Of a DNA stretch of 33,743 nucleotides, positions 25,901 through 33,743 are shown one piece after another. A program made the translations under genes and the position numbers. This stretch comes from Bacteroidota bacterium (GTDB lineage: Bacteria > Bacteroidota > Bacteroidia > UKL13-3). Location: positions 1 to 33,743 of the forward strand of contig JANYDU010000027.1 in NCBI GenBank assembly GCA_025359805.1, written 5' to 3'. How positions within the stretch are numbered: the first letter of the stretch is position 1; every line of letters begins with the position of its first letter. The notes under the pieces are model-generated. The model was not told where the DNA came from. It saw nothing but the letters and a program-made list of their open reading frames with translations, and ran no database searches.

Positions 25901-26473
25901 ATATTGTTCGTTTCCAGTTGCAGTATAAATGCCTTCTACTTTTGTCCATCCCACTTTATTGGTTATGTAAGAGGTAGAAATAATTTGTGGAGTATAACCA
26001 TCAAAATAGCCCGCATTGGTAGATGATATTTGTTGGTTGGAAAGATATGCGCCCAAAGCAACTGACCCTTTTCCACTTGATTCGGCAAGGCTAAGGTACA
26101 TACTAAAATAATATGTTTGCCCCGCCACTAAATTTCTATTTAATCGGGTTTGAATATATTCGCTGTAATGATTGCCATTACTATTATAAAATCCAAAACC
26201 AGCATATGCATTTCCTGTTCTTGGTGCCTCTGTTCCTAAATCATTTGAAGGCACACTCACATGCGTTAAAGCACATGAATTAAAATAATCGGGCGAGCCT
26301 AAGCTTGGAGAATACCAACCAGTGGCATACGACATTTGGCTGGCACTATTTGGGCACACGCTATCTGTTTCAAAACTTCCGTTTGAAATGATATTTTGTG
26401 CCATTGTTATATTAAAAAAAATCAAGCAACAGAATACGCAAAAACAGCTTACAATATTTCTAAGCATAAACAT
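22946..26473 (-). CDS. Giant repeat protein with T9SS type B (gliding motility-associated) C-terminal domain
   Basis: 1175 residues. A signal peptide (~1-25) precedes an N-terminal domain of the NGSFE type (~28-230) that carries Cys pairs. About twelve repeats of roughly 75 residues follow. Each has the plan LGNDTxxC, LNA, YLWxxGxxxxT, SGxYWVxVxxxxC, xDSI, which is an Ig-like fold common in Bacteroidota surface proteins. The C-terminal ~85 residues, from LPNAFTPNGDGKNELF through YNRWGEMIFET, are the type B (CHU_C) sorting domain. The protein is probably exported by T9SS and may be an adhesin or matrix component. Start ATG 26473, with a second ATG six bases on. Confidence 0.85.
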   Translation of the reverse strand: MFMLRNIVSCFCVFCCLIFFNITMAQNIISNGSFETDSVCPNSASQMSYATGWYSPSLGSPDYFNSCALTHVSVPSNDLGTEAPRTGNAYAGFGFYNSNGNHYSEYIQTRLNRNLVAGQTYYFSMYLSLAESSGKGSVALGAYLSNQQISSTNAGYFDGYTPQIISTSYITNKVGWTKVEGIYTATGNEQYITIGQFDSSSYTMTPASGTWSVSNCAACAYYFIDDVYFVDTCLVNTFNPNILGNNLSICGDTNNFPIHLNANTPGAKYLWSTTDTLSNIDVRSLGTYWVKLSKGACYIYDSITIINSQKVSVNLGNDTTVCSGTTLSFSSPIADSYNWYKSSSIINPTYNLISTIQSVFVIGTGSYILEVNKSSCFTRDTIQVQYKVKPAINPTIDTTLCYQSTYNIQADTSILGLNYLWQNGNTSSNFLASTSGLYWVKINNAGCEVKDTLRVYYENQIKINLGNDTSICSNSILKLNPKSSNVGSYKWKNNSTDSILVINAPGVYWVDGIKGNCKARDSVSVSSIASPIVNLGADTTMCKYHPLTYSLHNNLTTYLWSNGSVDSTLAINSSGTYWAEANHLGCKVRDSLTVGMITLEPIKLGNDTTLCQGKTLQLNANTTGGLLYKWNTNAISSTIHIDSTGLYWAEATQGNCKVRDSIFVTYNPNPIVNLGKDTAICSNIILTLNAGNNGASFLWSTGNTTNTIYTNHSGNYWVKVTQNQCSSFDTININTVNAPPVFIGNDTIVCEGSKLTLNAFTIGAAYLWQNASIAPTYTVTSEGKYKVQVTRGICKVLDSVFIYYQQKPTLNLGKDTGYCFNTAITLDASKTIADSYLWQDGSSNNTLTIKDAGLYWVEVRKDVCIIRDSILLSQNTFPKVDIGTDKKVCKENEVILDAKNLGSIFLWNDQSTNQTKKVKAPGLFFVKVTNSMGCFRTDSILLDTFISPTVYLGKDSFVCEGGSFIIDAGSFKSYVWQDGSTNQKYEAKQVGNYFVVTKDNNNCSASDTLNLSFKPKPTIKITKLIKVCEPDTFIKPIGNFISYLWQDGTTSTSYRVTDYGTYMVKVLDENYCSNTASVDVQSSCPGTLFLPNAFTPNGDGKNELFFPVTRNVKSFTMQIYNRWGEMIFETDNVNKAWDGKYNNEFVLPDVYAYSIIYIGTNDLTQMTKGNVTILK

Positions 26474-26480
26474 GTTAAAC

Positions 26481-26488
26481 CAAAGTTA
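26481..26488 (-). promoter_or_regulatory. Probable -7 box TAACTTTG for the T9SS type B gene
   Basis: TAACTTTG on the minus strand fits TAnnTTTG and is 7 bases before the ATG at 26473, implying a very short leader. No matching -33 box at the ideal distance was seen. Confidence 0.35.
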
Positions 26489-26557
26489 ACAAATTATTTT
26501 ACAAATCATACCTGTAAGAAATGAACAGTATTATTTTAGAATAGTTATTTTAGCAAA

Positions 26558-27322
26558 GTGAAAATTACATTTCTTGGTTCAGGAACATCTCAAGGTGTTC
26601 CATTAATTGGTTGCAATTGCAAAGTTTGTTTGTCAACAGATGAACATGATATACGTTTGCGTTCGTCCGTTATGGTTCAGGTTGATGATCAAAATATAGT
26701 AGTTGATTCGGGACCAGATTTTCGTCAACAAATGTTGCGAACTGGAATTAAAAAATTAGATGCACTCATTTTTACACATTCACACAAAGACCATATTGCT
26801 GGCTTGGATGATATACGCGGTTTTAATTTTGTAATGAAAAAACCAATTGAGGTATATTGTACTAATAAGGTGCTATCGCAATTAAAACAAGAGTTCTATT
26901 ATATTTTTGATGAAATAAAATATCCGGGAATACCTGAGATTACCATTCATCATATCGAAAACAATAAAAAATTTATAGCAGGAAATATTGAAGTTGAACC
27001 CATTGAGGTAATGCACATGCACATGAAAGTTTTGGGATTTAGATTTAATAAATTTGTGTATATAACGGATGCTAATTTTATTACTGATGAAGAAAAGGAA
27101 AAGATAAAAGGCTGCGAGGTACTAGTATTAAACGCATTAAGGAGAGAACATCATGTATCACATTTTTCATTGAGTGAGGCTATTGCTTTGGTTGAAGAAC
27201 TAAAACCTAAACAGGCTTATTTTACTCATATTAGTCATCAATTAGGTTTGCATAATGAGGTAGAAAAAGAATTGCCACCGTATATCAAATTGGCTTACGA
27301 TGGCTTAGAAATTTTAATTTAA
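26558..27322 (+). CDS. Metallo-beta-lactamase-fold hydrolase, PhnP-like
   Basis: 254 residues with GTG start at 26558 (no ATG is available nearby; the protein begins KITFLGSGTSQGVP). The metal motif is HSHKDH (H74, H76, D78, H79) in FTHSHKDHIAGLDD, with further histidines in VMHMHMK, HISHQ and D of YITDAN. The early CNCKVC (C19, C21, C24) resembles the structural zinc site of PhnP. PhnP cleaves cyclic ribose phosphates in phosphonate use, but no phn genes are near, so the substrate is unknown. It sits divergent from the T9SS type B gene across an 84-base gap. The gene downstream starts 42 bases on. Confidence 0.85.
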   Translation: MKITFLGSGTSQGVPLIGCNCKVCLSTDEHDIRLRSSVMVQVDDQNIVVDSGPDFRQQMLRTGIKKLDALIFTHSHKDHIAGLDDIRGFNFVMKKPIEVYCTNKVLSQLKQEFYYIFDEIKYPGIPEITIHHIENNKKFIAGNIEVEPIEVMHMHMKVLGFRFNKFVYITDANFITDEEKEKIKGCEVLVLNALRREHHVSHFSLSEAIALVEELKPKQAYFTHISHQLGLHNEVEKELPPYIKLAYDGLEILI

Positions 27323-27364
27323 AAAGCTCATTCCATAATTTTTTAATCCTTTCATCTTCCCAAA

Positions 27365-28699
27365 ATGAACTTTACCCATATCTTAGTTAAACGTATAGCT
27401 ATTGAACTTAGTAAAAAATTAGAAGGGTGTTTTTTGCAAGAAATTTTTAGTTCGGGTAAGGATGAATTGTATTTTAATTTTTCAAATACAAAAACATCAT
27501 TTGGAATAAAACTGATTTGGGCTGCGCGAAGTTGTTTTATATTTACTCAAGATGTTTTTTATCCAAAGCCAACTCCATATCATTTGGAGTTTATTCAATT
27601 AAATAAACAAAAAATTATTTCCATCAAACAACATCAAAATAATAGGTCTTTTCAAATTAATTTTGAGAATAAAAGTGTACTTGTTTTTAAATTATATAAT
27701 GGATTGAGTAATGTAATATTTTATAAAGAGGAAGAATTAGTTTCTCATTTTAGAAGTAGCATTGAAAGCGATTTGCAACTTAAACTTAACGATTTCGACA
27801 GAAATGAAATTAATCATAAACAATCAATAAAAAATGAGTTGGAAGCTGCTGTCGATTTTTTTGAATCGGTAAACGATTATAGCAAAAGGCATTTATCATT
27901 GTTTGCTTTCGATGAACTTAAACATACTTTATTACAGCAAAATAAATTGGAAACAAAACGTTGTGAACAGCTTATTTTAAAGAGTACTCAAGCTTTTAAA
28001 AATATTTTACTATCGGTTCCATTGGAAGAAGTGGGGCATATTATTATGGCAAATTTACAACTCATAAAACCCAAGCAAACTGAAGTTGAATTATTGGATT
28101 TTTATCGAAACAAAAATATTTTTATCAAACTAAAAAAGGAACTCAATGCACAACAAAATGCCGAGTATTATTATCGCAAATCTAAAAAACAAAAAATAGA
28201 GTTGGAGCAGCTTCAAAAACGTATGGATGAAGCCACAAATAAATTAGAACAATTAAACTATCAATTTCAAAAAATAGATCAAGCAGAAATATTAAAAGAT
28301 TTAAAATCACTTTCTTCTCAAAAATCGGAAGTAAAAAAACAACAACAAGAATTATTTAAAGAATTTGAATGTGATGGGTTTAAAATTTGGGTTGGTAAAA
28401 GTGCTGCTAATAACGATTTATTAACCATGAAACATGCACACAAAAATGATTTATGGTTGCATGCAAAAGGTGTAAGTGGATCTCATGTGGTAATTAAACA
28501 CCAGTCGGGAAAACCTTTTACTAAAAAAGCTATTGAGTGTGCAGCGTCAATAGCAGCATATTATTCAAAATCAAAAGGAAGTAGTTTAGTTCCAGTTGTT
28601 TTTGTGGAAAGAAAATTTGTTAGAAAACCCAAAGGTGCAAATCCTGGAGCGGTTATTATTGATAAAGAAGAAGTGATAATGGCTGAGCCCAAACTATAA
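27365..28699 (+). CDS. RqcH-like NFACT protein (short form)
   Basis: 444 residues, against ~570 in Bacillus RqcH. The NFACT-N-like part covers ~1-130, a coiled coil ~255-345 and NFACT-R ~345-444 (NDLWLHAKGVSGSHVVI, then AASIAAYYSK). The middle HhH region is short. RqcH binds the 50S-peptidyl-tRNA complex and adds alanine tails in ribosome quality control. The DR motif needed for tRNA-Ala use in B. subtilis (D97, R98) aligns with N93-R94 in KQHQNNRSF, so the Asp is replaced. It lies 42 bases after the PhnP-like gene and 31 before the GT2 gene. Confidence 0.8.
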   Translation: MNFTHILVKRIAIELSKKLEGCFLQEIFSSGKDELYFNFSNTKTSFGIKLIWAARSCFIFTQDVFYPKPTPYHLEFIQLNKQKIISIKQHQNNRSFQINFENKSVLVFKLYNGLSNVIFYKEEELVSHFRSSIESDLQLKLNDFDRNEINHKQSIKNELEAAVDFFESVNDYSKRHLSLFAFDELKHTLLQQNKLETKRCEQLILKSTQAFKNILLSVPLEEVGHIIMANLQLIKPKQTEVELLDFYRNKNIFIKLKKELNAQQNAEYYYRKSKKQKIELEQLQKRMDEATNKLEQLNYQFQKIDQAEILKDLKSLSSQKSEVKKQQQELFKEFECDGFKIWVGKSAANNDLLTMKHAHKNDLWLHAKGVSGSHVVIKHQSGKPFTKKAIECAASIAAYYSKSKGSSLVPVVFVERKFVRKPKGANPGAVIIDKEEVIMAEPKL

Positions 28700-28730
28700 G
28701 TTATAAGTATAAATTATTATTATTGCGTTA

Positions 28731-29456
28731 ATGAACCCAAGTAAATATATATTATCTATTATTATTCCGGCATATAATGAAGAGCGAACTATTCATCATA
28801 TACTGCAAAAAGTGGATGCAGTAAAACTGATTGCCGATATTGAAAAAGAGGTAATTATTGTGAATGATTGTTCAACAGATAATACACGTGATGCCATTCA
28901 AAAATGTATCAAACAATATAGTTACATGAAATATGTTGAACATATTGTTAATAAAGGAAAGGGAGCTGCAATTCACACCGGAATTAAAGAAGCATCTGGA
29001 GATTTTATTATTGTTCAGGATGCTGATTTGGAATATGATCCCAATGAATTTAATATACTCTTAAAACCTATTTTAGATGGGTTTGCTGATGTGGTTTATG
29101 GTTCTCGTTTTATTGGTGGAAATCCACATCGAATTTTATTTTTTTGGCACTCGATAGGAAACAAAATATTAACCATGCTTTCAAATATGTCAACCAATCT
29201 TAACCTAACAGATATGGAAACATGTTATAAATTATTTCGTTCCAGTATCATCAAAAATATTTCGTTAAAAGAAAATCGTTTTGGTTTTGAACCTGAGGTT
29301 ACTGCTAAAATAAGTAAAGTTAAAAATATTAGAATTTATGAAGTAGGTATTTCATATTATGGAAGAACTTACGAAGAAGGAAAAAAAATAAATTGGAAAG
29401 ATGGTTTTAGAGCAATTTTTTGTATTGTTAAATATGGTATTTTTAAAAGTAAATAA
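28731..29456 (+). CDS. Family 2 glycosyltransferase, DPM1-like
   Basis: 241 residues. A GT2 (GT-A) catalytic domain with SIIIPAYNEERTIHHIL, IIVNDCSTDNTRDAI, NKGKGAAIHTGIKEASGDF and VQDADLEYDP (the DxD metal site), and GSRFIGGNPHR. It ends without the membrane anchor seen in some homologues. It resembles enzymes that make polyprenyl-phosphate sugars such as dolichol-phosphate mannose synthase. The next gene starts 5 bases later and is a multi-helix membrane glycosyltransferase, so the pair may form and then use a lipid-linked sugar. Sugar and lipid are not decidable from sequence. Confidence 0.85.
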   Translation: MNPSKYILSIIIPAYNEERTIHHILQKVDAVKLIADIEKEVIIVNDCSTDNTRDAIQKCIKQYSYMKYVEHIVNKGKGAAIHTGIKEASGDFIIVQDADLEYDPNEFNILLKPILDGFADVVYGSRFIGGNPHRILFFWHSIGNKILTMLSNMSTNLNLTDMETCYKLFRSSIIKNISLKENRFGFEPEVTAKISKVKNIRIYEVGISYYGRTYEEGKKINWKDGFRAIFCIVKYGIFKSK

Positions 29457-29461
29457 TAGAT

Positions 29462-30889
29462 ATGGTTAAAATTTTTCGTAACAATTTGTTTTTATATATT
29501 GGACTATTTGTGGTGTTGGTTGCATTATTAACGGTTGCATTATTAACTGATGGAACAGGTGGTGGAGGTGATAGTGTTTGCCATTATTTGATTGCACGTT
29601 ATTCATGGAAGCATCCTGAATTATTTTTAGACCATTGGGGGAAACCAGTATATACCATGCTGTTTTCAATTCCTGCACAAATGGGTTTTAAAGCTGTTAA
29701 AGTTGCAAATATTATGGTTACTGTTTTAGCTTGTTATTTCGCATTTAAAATAGCTGAAAACTTACAAATGAAAAATATAATTTGGCTTGTACCATTTTAT
29801 TTTTTAGCACCTGAAACAATTGAAGTAACCTTATCAGGATTAACAGAACCATTATTTGCATTAACACTAATATTGGGAATTCATTTTATCATAAAAGGAC
29901 AAAAAAATGTTGGAATAATTATTCTTTCGTTTCTCCCATTTGTTAGGTCTGAAGGATTAGTAATTTTATGCGTGTTATTGGTTTATCTATTGTTTTTAAA
30001 GAACTATAAAGGTTTGCCTTGGATTTTGTTTGGTCATTTTTTTATGGGTATTGCTGGTGTTTTTTTATACCATGATGTATTATGGGTATTTAATAAATTA
30101 CCCTATGCCAGACTTGATAGTGTTTATGGACATGGCTATTGGTATTATTTTTGGAAACAAATGTGTTTTATCATCGGGCCCGTTTTATTTGTGTTATTAC
30201 AAATAGGCTGTTTAGGAATTATACTTACTAATATTAAGTCACTTTCAATAAAAATAAAAGAACGATTATTTATTGATAAAGTTTTTTTAGTATATGGTAT
30301 TTTTATCATATTTTTTATAGCACATAGTGTGTTTTGGACTTTAGGTATTTTTGGTTCCTTTGGTCTTACAAGAGTTTTTATTGGGGTTATGCCTCTAATT
30401 GCAATTATTTGTTTGGATGGATTGAATTATATTTTTAGCATAATTGATGCGTTTGTTCTTCCAAAATTTCGGCAAATATTTACTATTCTTATTTTTTGTG
30501 GGCTATTATTTTTCTGTTTTATCAGCAAACTAACAGCAATTGAATATAAAAATAATATTACTTTAAATGAAGAGCAAAAACTAATTGCACATGATATTTA
30601 TCCATACATAAAAAATAAATTTCCTAATTATACGCTGTACTTTTCTGATGTGGGAGTGTCATATTTTTTTGATGTTGATATGTTTGGCACAGACGGGGCA
30701 CACAGAATAAAGGATACCAAGTATTTAAATTTTTCAGCTATAAATGGACTTATTATTTGGGATAGTTGGTTTTCACAAACTGAAGAGAAAATAAGTAGGG
30801 ATTCATTACTTAATAATCCTAATTTAAAACTTGACACCACGTTTTCTACCGCACTTCATCGAGATTATTTATTATTTGTTAAACGATAG
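29462..30889 (+). CDS. Multi-helix membrane protein, probable GT-C-type glycosyltransferase
   Basis: 475 residues with about ten hydrophobic segments. Between helix 1 and the next helix lies GGGGDSVCHYLIARYSW, an acidic loop placed as in GT-C enzymes that use polyprenyl-phosphate sugars, followed by HWGKPVYTMLFSIPAQ and later VTLSGLTEPLFAL and FVRSEGLVILC. The C-terminal ~100 residues are soluble. It starts 5 bases after the GT2 gene, probably as its partner. The assignment as a glycosyltransferase is by topology and context, without a decisive motif. Confidence 0.65.
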   Translation: MVKIFRNNLFLYIGLFVVLVALLTVALLTDGTGGGGDSVCHYLIARYSWKHPELFLDHWGKPVYTMLFSIPAQMGFKAVKVANIMVTVLACYFAFKIAENLQMKNIIWLVPFYFLAPETIEVTLSGLTEPLFALTLILGIHFIIKGQKNVGIIILSFLPFVRSEGLVILCVLLVYLLFLKNYKGLPWILFGHFFMGIAGVFLYHDVLWVFNKLPYARLDSVYGHGYWYYFWKQMCFIIGPVLFVLLQIGCLGIILTNIKSLSIKIKERLFIDKVFLVYGIFIIFFIAHSVFWTLGIFGSFGLTRVFIGVMPLIAIICLDGLNYIFSIIDAFVLPKFRQIFTILIFCGLLFFCFISKLTAIEYKNNITLNEEQKLIAHDIYPYIKNKFPNYTLYFSDVGVSYFFDVDMFGTDGAHRIKDTKYLNFSAINGLIIWDSWFSQTEEKISRDSLLNNPNLKLDTTFSTALHRDYLLFVKR

Positions 30890-30891
30890 AG

Positions 30892-30938
30892 TAATTATGG
30901 TATGATTTTTTTTAAATATATATCTCTAATCATAATTA
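30892..30938. terminator. Possible bidirectional terminator between converging genes
   Basis: TAATTATG (30892-30899) and CATAATTA (30931-30938) are perfect inverted copies. A second overlapping pair, TATGATT (30901-30907) and AATCATA (30928-30934), is also perfect and encloses eight T. These alternative stems lie between converging genes, so a terminator for either is plausible, but the stems are AT-only. Confidence 0.4.
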
Positions 30939-33368
30939 AAATCTCAGCACACTTGTTGATAGCGCCAATTTAAAAGCAAAATTTTCTTCAACAGTTTTAA
31001 ATGAATAATAGCCAATTCTATAAAACACTCCTGCACCAAGTGAACCCCAAATTTTATCAATTACTAAACCTGCTTCGTAGTACCCTTTATTAAGCGTATT
31101 AAATGTGATAGATTGATGTTGTTGTGGATTGTTCATTTTACCCCAAATGGCATTTGCAGTTATGGAAAGTTCGGGTTTAAATTTTTTGTGATTGCTTTTA
31201 TAAAGTAATGAACCAAAACTATGAATAACGGAACTCGAAATATATTCATCACTAAAAAACTCGTTGATGCGCATGGTGTTAAAACTGTTACCAGCAAATA
31301 TTAAAGGTGCTCCAAAATTTGCTCTTGCATTATATAAATTAATGAGTGGAGCATCACCAAAAACTTTTCCTCCTAATATTTGAAAAGATGTTTTTCCTAA
31401 GTTTCTAAACCTAATGGTATAATCTATTTTTGCATCCAATTTTTGGTAATTATATTCTCCACCCAAAATGCCTTTTATAGCCTGTGTATATTGTATTATA
31501 AAAACAGGATACTTTGTAGAAGTAATAATTTTTTTGCCTAAAAATTTGGTGTGCTTTTCATTAAAAGCATAACGAAAAGCGGTGGTAATTTCAGTAAACT
31601 TAAAATGATTGTTTTCAATTACAGTATTAAAATCTTCGCTTTTATATGTATATGGAATGGTAAGTGTTTTTGTATAGTTACTACCACTAAAACTTAGTGT
31701 TGTGTTTTTTAAATAAGCGGTGCTAAAAAGTATATTATGTTTTTCAATAGACTCCATTCTGCTTATACTTAGTTTTCTAAAATCTTCAAGCGGGTTTGAA
31801 TAATCTCTATCTAAAAAAATCACACTTCCAGTTTCCATTACATCATGTGAATATTGATAACTTAAAAATGTTTCTGTATGGTGATGTAGAAATAAATTTA
31901 ATCCTCCACCATATTTATGTGCTTTATCTCCAAAACCATAAGCATAGTAACCATTAAGTGTAAAAAAATTACTGATACGATCATTGGTTTCTACTCCTGC
32001 ACCAAGCCGTATGTCCTCATATCTATTATAATCAATTATTTTTTTAAAATCCCAATCAATATACCCAGTTCTAAATTTTCCACTTAATAAAGCCATTCCC
32101 CATTTTACTTTTCTATCCAAGTTTATTGTTTTGCCCAAGCTATCCATAAAATGATAGGTATTTCTATCTTTTGCATCAATGCTATCGGTTCGGTATTTGT
32201 TCCAAAAAAGTTCATCTTTTAAGGCAGCATCGGGTTTTATCTCCATAATATTATTTCCAAAAATGCGCCTTTTTATTTGTGGGTTGAGCTCTATTTCTTT
32301 GATATAGCTTCTTCCAATTCCCATTATGCTTCTGTTGCCACTATTAATTTGTTTGAAATAAATATCCGTATTTAATTGAGAAGGAAACCACTGACTATTA
32401 TTTATCCATTCATATTGTTGTTGAATTTTTATGGAAATATCTTCATTCTTATCAGCACTTTCGGCAATTACATTTTGAATAGCATATTTGTTTGAATTAA
32501 TATAAAGCAACCCTTCAAGCCCTTTAAAATTTTTACTTTTTTTAGGTTTAAATGAAATAACATAAACTGTATCACCCACATCATTAAAAGTGGTGTCTTC
32601 CAAAATAAATAAATACTTATTGATGCTTCCTTTTGAAATGGGGTTGAGGTATTTAATATCCAAAATTCCTATGTAATCGTCATAAAAAGAAAAGGGTTGA
32701 AACTGTGTAGCAAGTAATGAAAATACTGGACTTTTTAATCCCGAAAAGCGTGTAGCTAAAACAGTTTCTTTTACATTATCTGGTTTTAAGTAGGATCGTT
32801 CGCTAATGCTTTCAGTTAAAAATAAATGCTGTTTCTCAAAAAAACTATCCACTTTAAATTCACTTGAATCACCAGCAGCAATTGTAACACCCCCATTTAT
32901 TTTTTTTATAGAATCGTTTTTTACACCCGTAACAACAAATTTATTGTAGGTTTTACATCTGTAACTTTTCTGTTTATCGGGGTTATTTTTGTTTTTATTG
33001 GCAACAGCTTTTAAGATAATTCGATGTGCAGGATTTTCTTTATTGATAACTTTAACCTCTCTTAACCCAACTGCATTTTGTTGAAGTTGAATATTTATTT
33101 TACTATTTTGGGTTGATGAGTTAATCCAAATTATTTCTTTGTAGCCAACATAGGTAAAGGTTAGCTTTTCTATTAAATCAAAACTCTTTACGGTAAACTT
33201 TCCATCAATATCAGTTGTAGAACCTTGCATACTGTTGTTGATGCGGATATTTACAAATGCGAGGGCTTCACCAGTTTTTATGTCAGTTACTTTTCCAGAA
33301 ACACTGTGTTGTGCGACAACAAATTTTGCGCTAAAAAAAACTAAAATTAACAGTATAGTATTTTTCAT
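30936..33368 (-). CDS. DUF5686 outer-membrane protein with carboxypeptidase-regulatory-like domain
   Basis: 810 residues from ATG 33368; the longer frame begins at a TTG and puts 17 odd residues before the signal peptide. The signal peptide (FFSAKFVVAQ) is followed by a carboxypeptidase-D-regulatory-like domain (~22-105: VSGKVTDIKTGEALAFVNI, DGKFTVKSF, LTFTYVGYKE), a linker and a long beta-rich part ending in an aromatic-terminated strand (STSVLRF), typical of an outer-membrane barrel. DUF5686 proteins are common in Bacteroidota beside TonB-dependent systems; their function is not known. It stands alone, converging on the glycosyltransferase gene. Confidence 0.83.
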   Translation of the reverse strand: MKNTILLILVFFSAKFVVAQHSVSGKVTDIKTGEALAFVNIRINNSMQGSTTDIDGKFTVKSFDLIEKLTFTYVGYKEIIWINSSTQNSKINIQLQQNAVGLREVKVINKENPAHRIILKAVANKNKNNPDKQKSYRCKTYNKFVVTGVKNDSIKKINGGVTIAAGDSSEFKVDSFFEKQHLFLTESISERSYLKPDNVKETVLATRFSGLKSPVFSLLATQFQPFSFYDDYIGILDIKYLNPISKGSINKYLFILEDTTFNDVGDTVYVISFKPKKSKNFKGLEGLLYINSNKYAIQNVIAESADKNEDISIKIQQQYEWINNSQWFPSQLNTDIYFKQINSGNRSIMGIGRSYIKEIELNPQIKRRIFGNNIMEIKPDAALKDELFWNKYRTDSIDAKDRNTYHFMDSLGKTINLDRKVKWGMALLSGKFRTGYIDWDFKKIIDYNRYEDIRLGAGVETNDRISNFFTLNGYYAYGFGDKAHKYGGGLNLFLHHHTETFLSYQYSHDVMETGSVIFLDRDYSNPLEDFRKLSISRMESIEKHNILFSTAYLKNTTLSFSGSNYTKTLTIPYTYKSEDFNTVIENNHFKFTEITTAFRYAFNEKHTKFLGKKIITSTKYPVFIIQYTQAIKGILGGEYNYQKLDAKIDYTIRFRNLGKTSFQILGGKVFGDAPLINLYNARANFGAPLIFAGNSFNTMRINEFFSDEYISSSVIHSFGSLLYKSNHKKFKPELSITANAIWGKMNNPQQHQSITFNTLNKGYYEAGLVIDKIWGSLGAGVFYRIGYYSFKTVEENFAFKLALSTSVLRF

Positions 33369-33533
33369 TTCAACAAGCGATATAGGGTAACTTTTTATGA
33401 AAATAAAACCGTTTATCAAAAAGGGATTTCTATAATGTCAATATTTATAAAGCGAAAATAAATGTGGGAGTATATGTATTTCTGAAAATTTAATTGTTAT
33501 TTTACAATTCTATTTTACTTAAACGATTACTAT

Positions 33534-33743
33534 ATGAAAACATTTTACAAACCAAAAAAACTATTTAGGAATGTCGCATTGTTATTTGTGGCTTTATTAT
33601 TAACAGGTACAAGTGTAAAGGCACAATTGTCGGGTGGAACAACTTATCCGATTAACGGAACACAAAATCCCCCAACATCATTTTCAACTATACAAAACGC
33701 AGCTACGTATTTAGCTGTGAGTGGAGTAACCGGAACAGGAAAT
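33534..33743 (+). CDS. Secreted protein, partial (cut by right edge)
   Basis: The frame opens at ATG 33534 and runs 70 codons to the last base of the window without a stop. It starts MKTFYKPKKLFRN and has a hydrophobic core (ALLFVALLLTGTSVKA) with a signal-peptidase site before QLSGG. The following segment, from YPINGTQNPPTSFSTI through AATYLAVSGVTGTGN, resembles the start of parallel beta-helix or T9SS-exported surface proteins in Bacteroidota. No domain can be confirmed. It is divergent from the DUF5686 gene. Confidence 0.65.
   Translation, partial: MKTFYKPKKLFRNVALLFVALLLTGTSVKAQLSGGTTYPINGTQNPPTSFSTIQNAATYLAVSGVTGTGN

Noticed and set aside
1..33743. CRISPR array, transposase, phage or toxin-antitoxin genes
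   Set aside because: None was seen: no regular spaced repeats and no protein resembling these families in the frames read.

Overview
The window looks like a chromosomal piece of a Bacteroidota bacterium (Cytophagales, Chitinophagales or Flavobacteriales type; I cannot place it more closely). The reasons are the AT-rich sequence, the near absence of Shine-Dalgarno sites, TAnnTTTG promoter boxes, two secreted proteins with type IX secretion (T9SS) C-terminal sorting domains (one type A, one type B), a PorE-like OmpA protein, a DUF5686 outer-membrane protein and many lipoproteins.

Layout. 1-700: no convincing gene, but several short repeats and palindromes. 700-772 (-): tRNA-Lys(CUU) with a good intrinsic terminator. 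800-3424 (-): secreted T9SS protein with a CxxCH haem-binding motif. 3537-8722 (+): aroE, a circularly permuted ATP-grasp protein without its usual partners, a PorE-like TPR/propeller/OmpA protein and an EamA exporter. 8727-18631 (-): a block of genes for nitrous oxide respiration. 18632-18986: repeat-like non-coding DNA. 18987-22938: DinB-like protein (+), UvrA (-) and a rhodanese lipoprotein (-). 22946-26473 (-): giant T9SS type B repeat protein. 26558-30889 (+): PhnP-like hydrolase, RqcH-like protein, GT2 and a membrane glycosyltransferase. 30936-33368 (-): DUF5686 protein. 33534-end (+): start of another secreted protein, cut by the window edge.

The central region is the most interesting. 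In transcription order it reads: Crp/Fnr regulator, hemerythrin protein, RIC (ScdA/YtfE) repair protein, cytochrome c lipoprotein, NosZ, fasciclin lipoprotein, four-helix membrane protein (NosB-like candidate), NosL, NosD, NosF, NosY and a DoxX-like membrane protein. NosZ has a Sec/lipoprotein-type signal rather than Tat, as expected for clade II N2O reductases. Four of the proteins (cytochrome c, NosZ, fasciclin, NosL) are predicted lipoproteins, which suggests a membrane-tethered N2O-reducing assembly. NosDFY and NosL would supply copper/sulfur for the Cu sites, and RIC and hemerythrin would handle nitrosative damage or NO.

A perfect CRP-type palindrome (TGTGA-N6-TCACA) followed by a TAnnTTTG box lies just upstream of the hemerythrin gene. 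The neighbouring regulator has a CRP-like recognition helix (R-E-T-x-x-R) and an FNR-like N-terminal cysteine cluster, so it is the obvious candidate to control the block. Sampled lines in this block have clearly higher GC than the flanks, which suggests horizontal acquisition.
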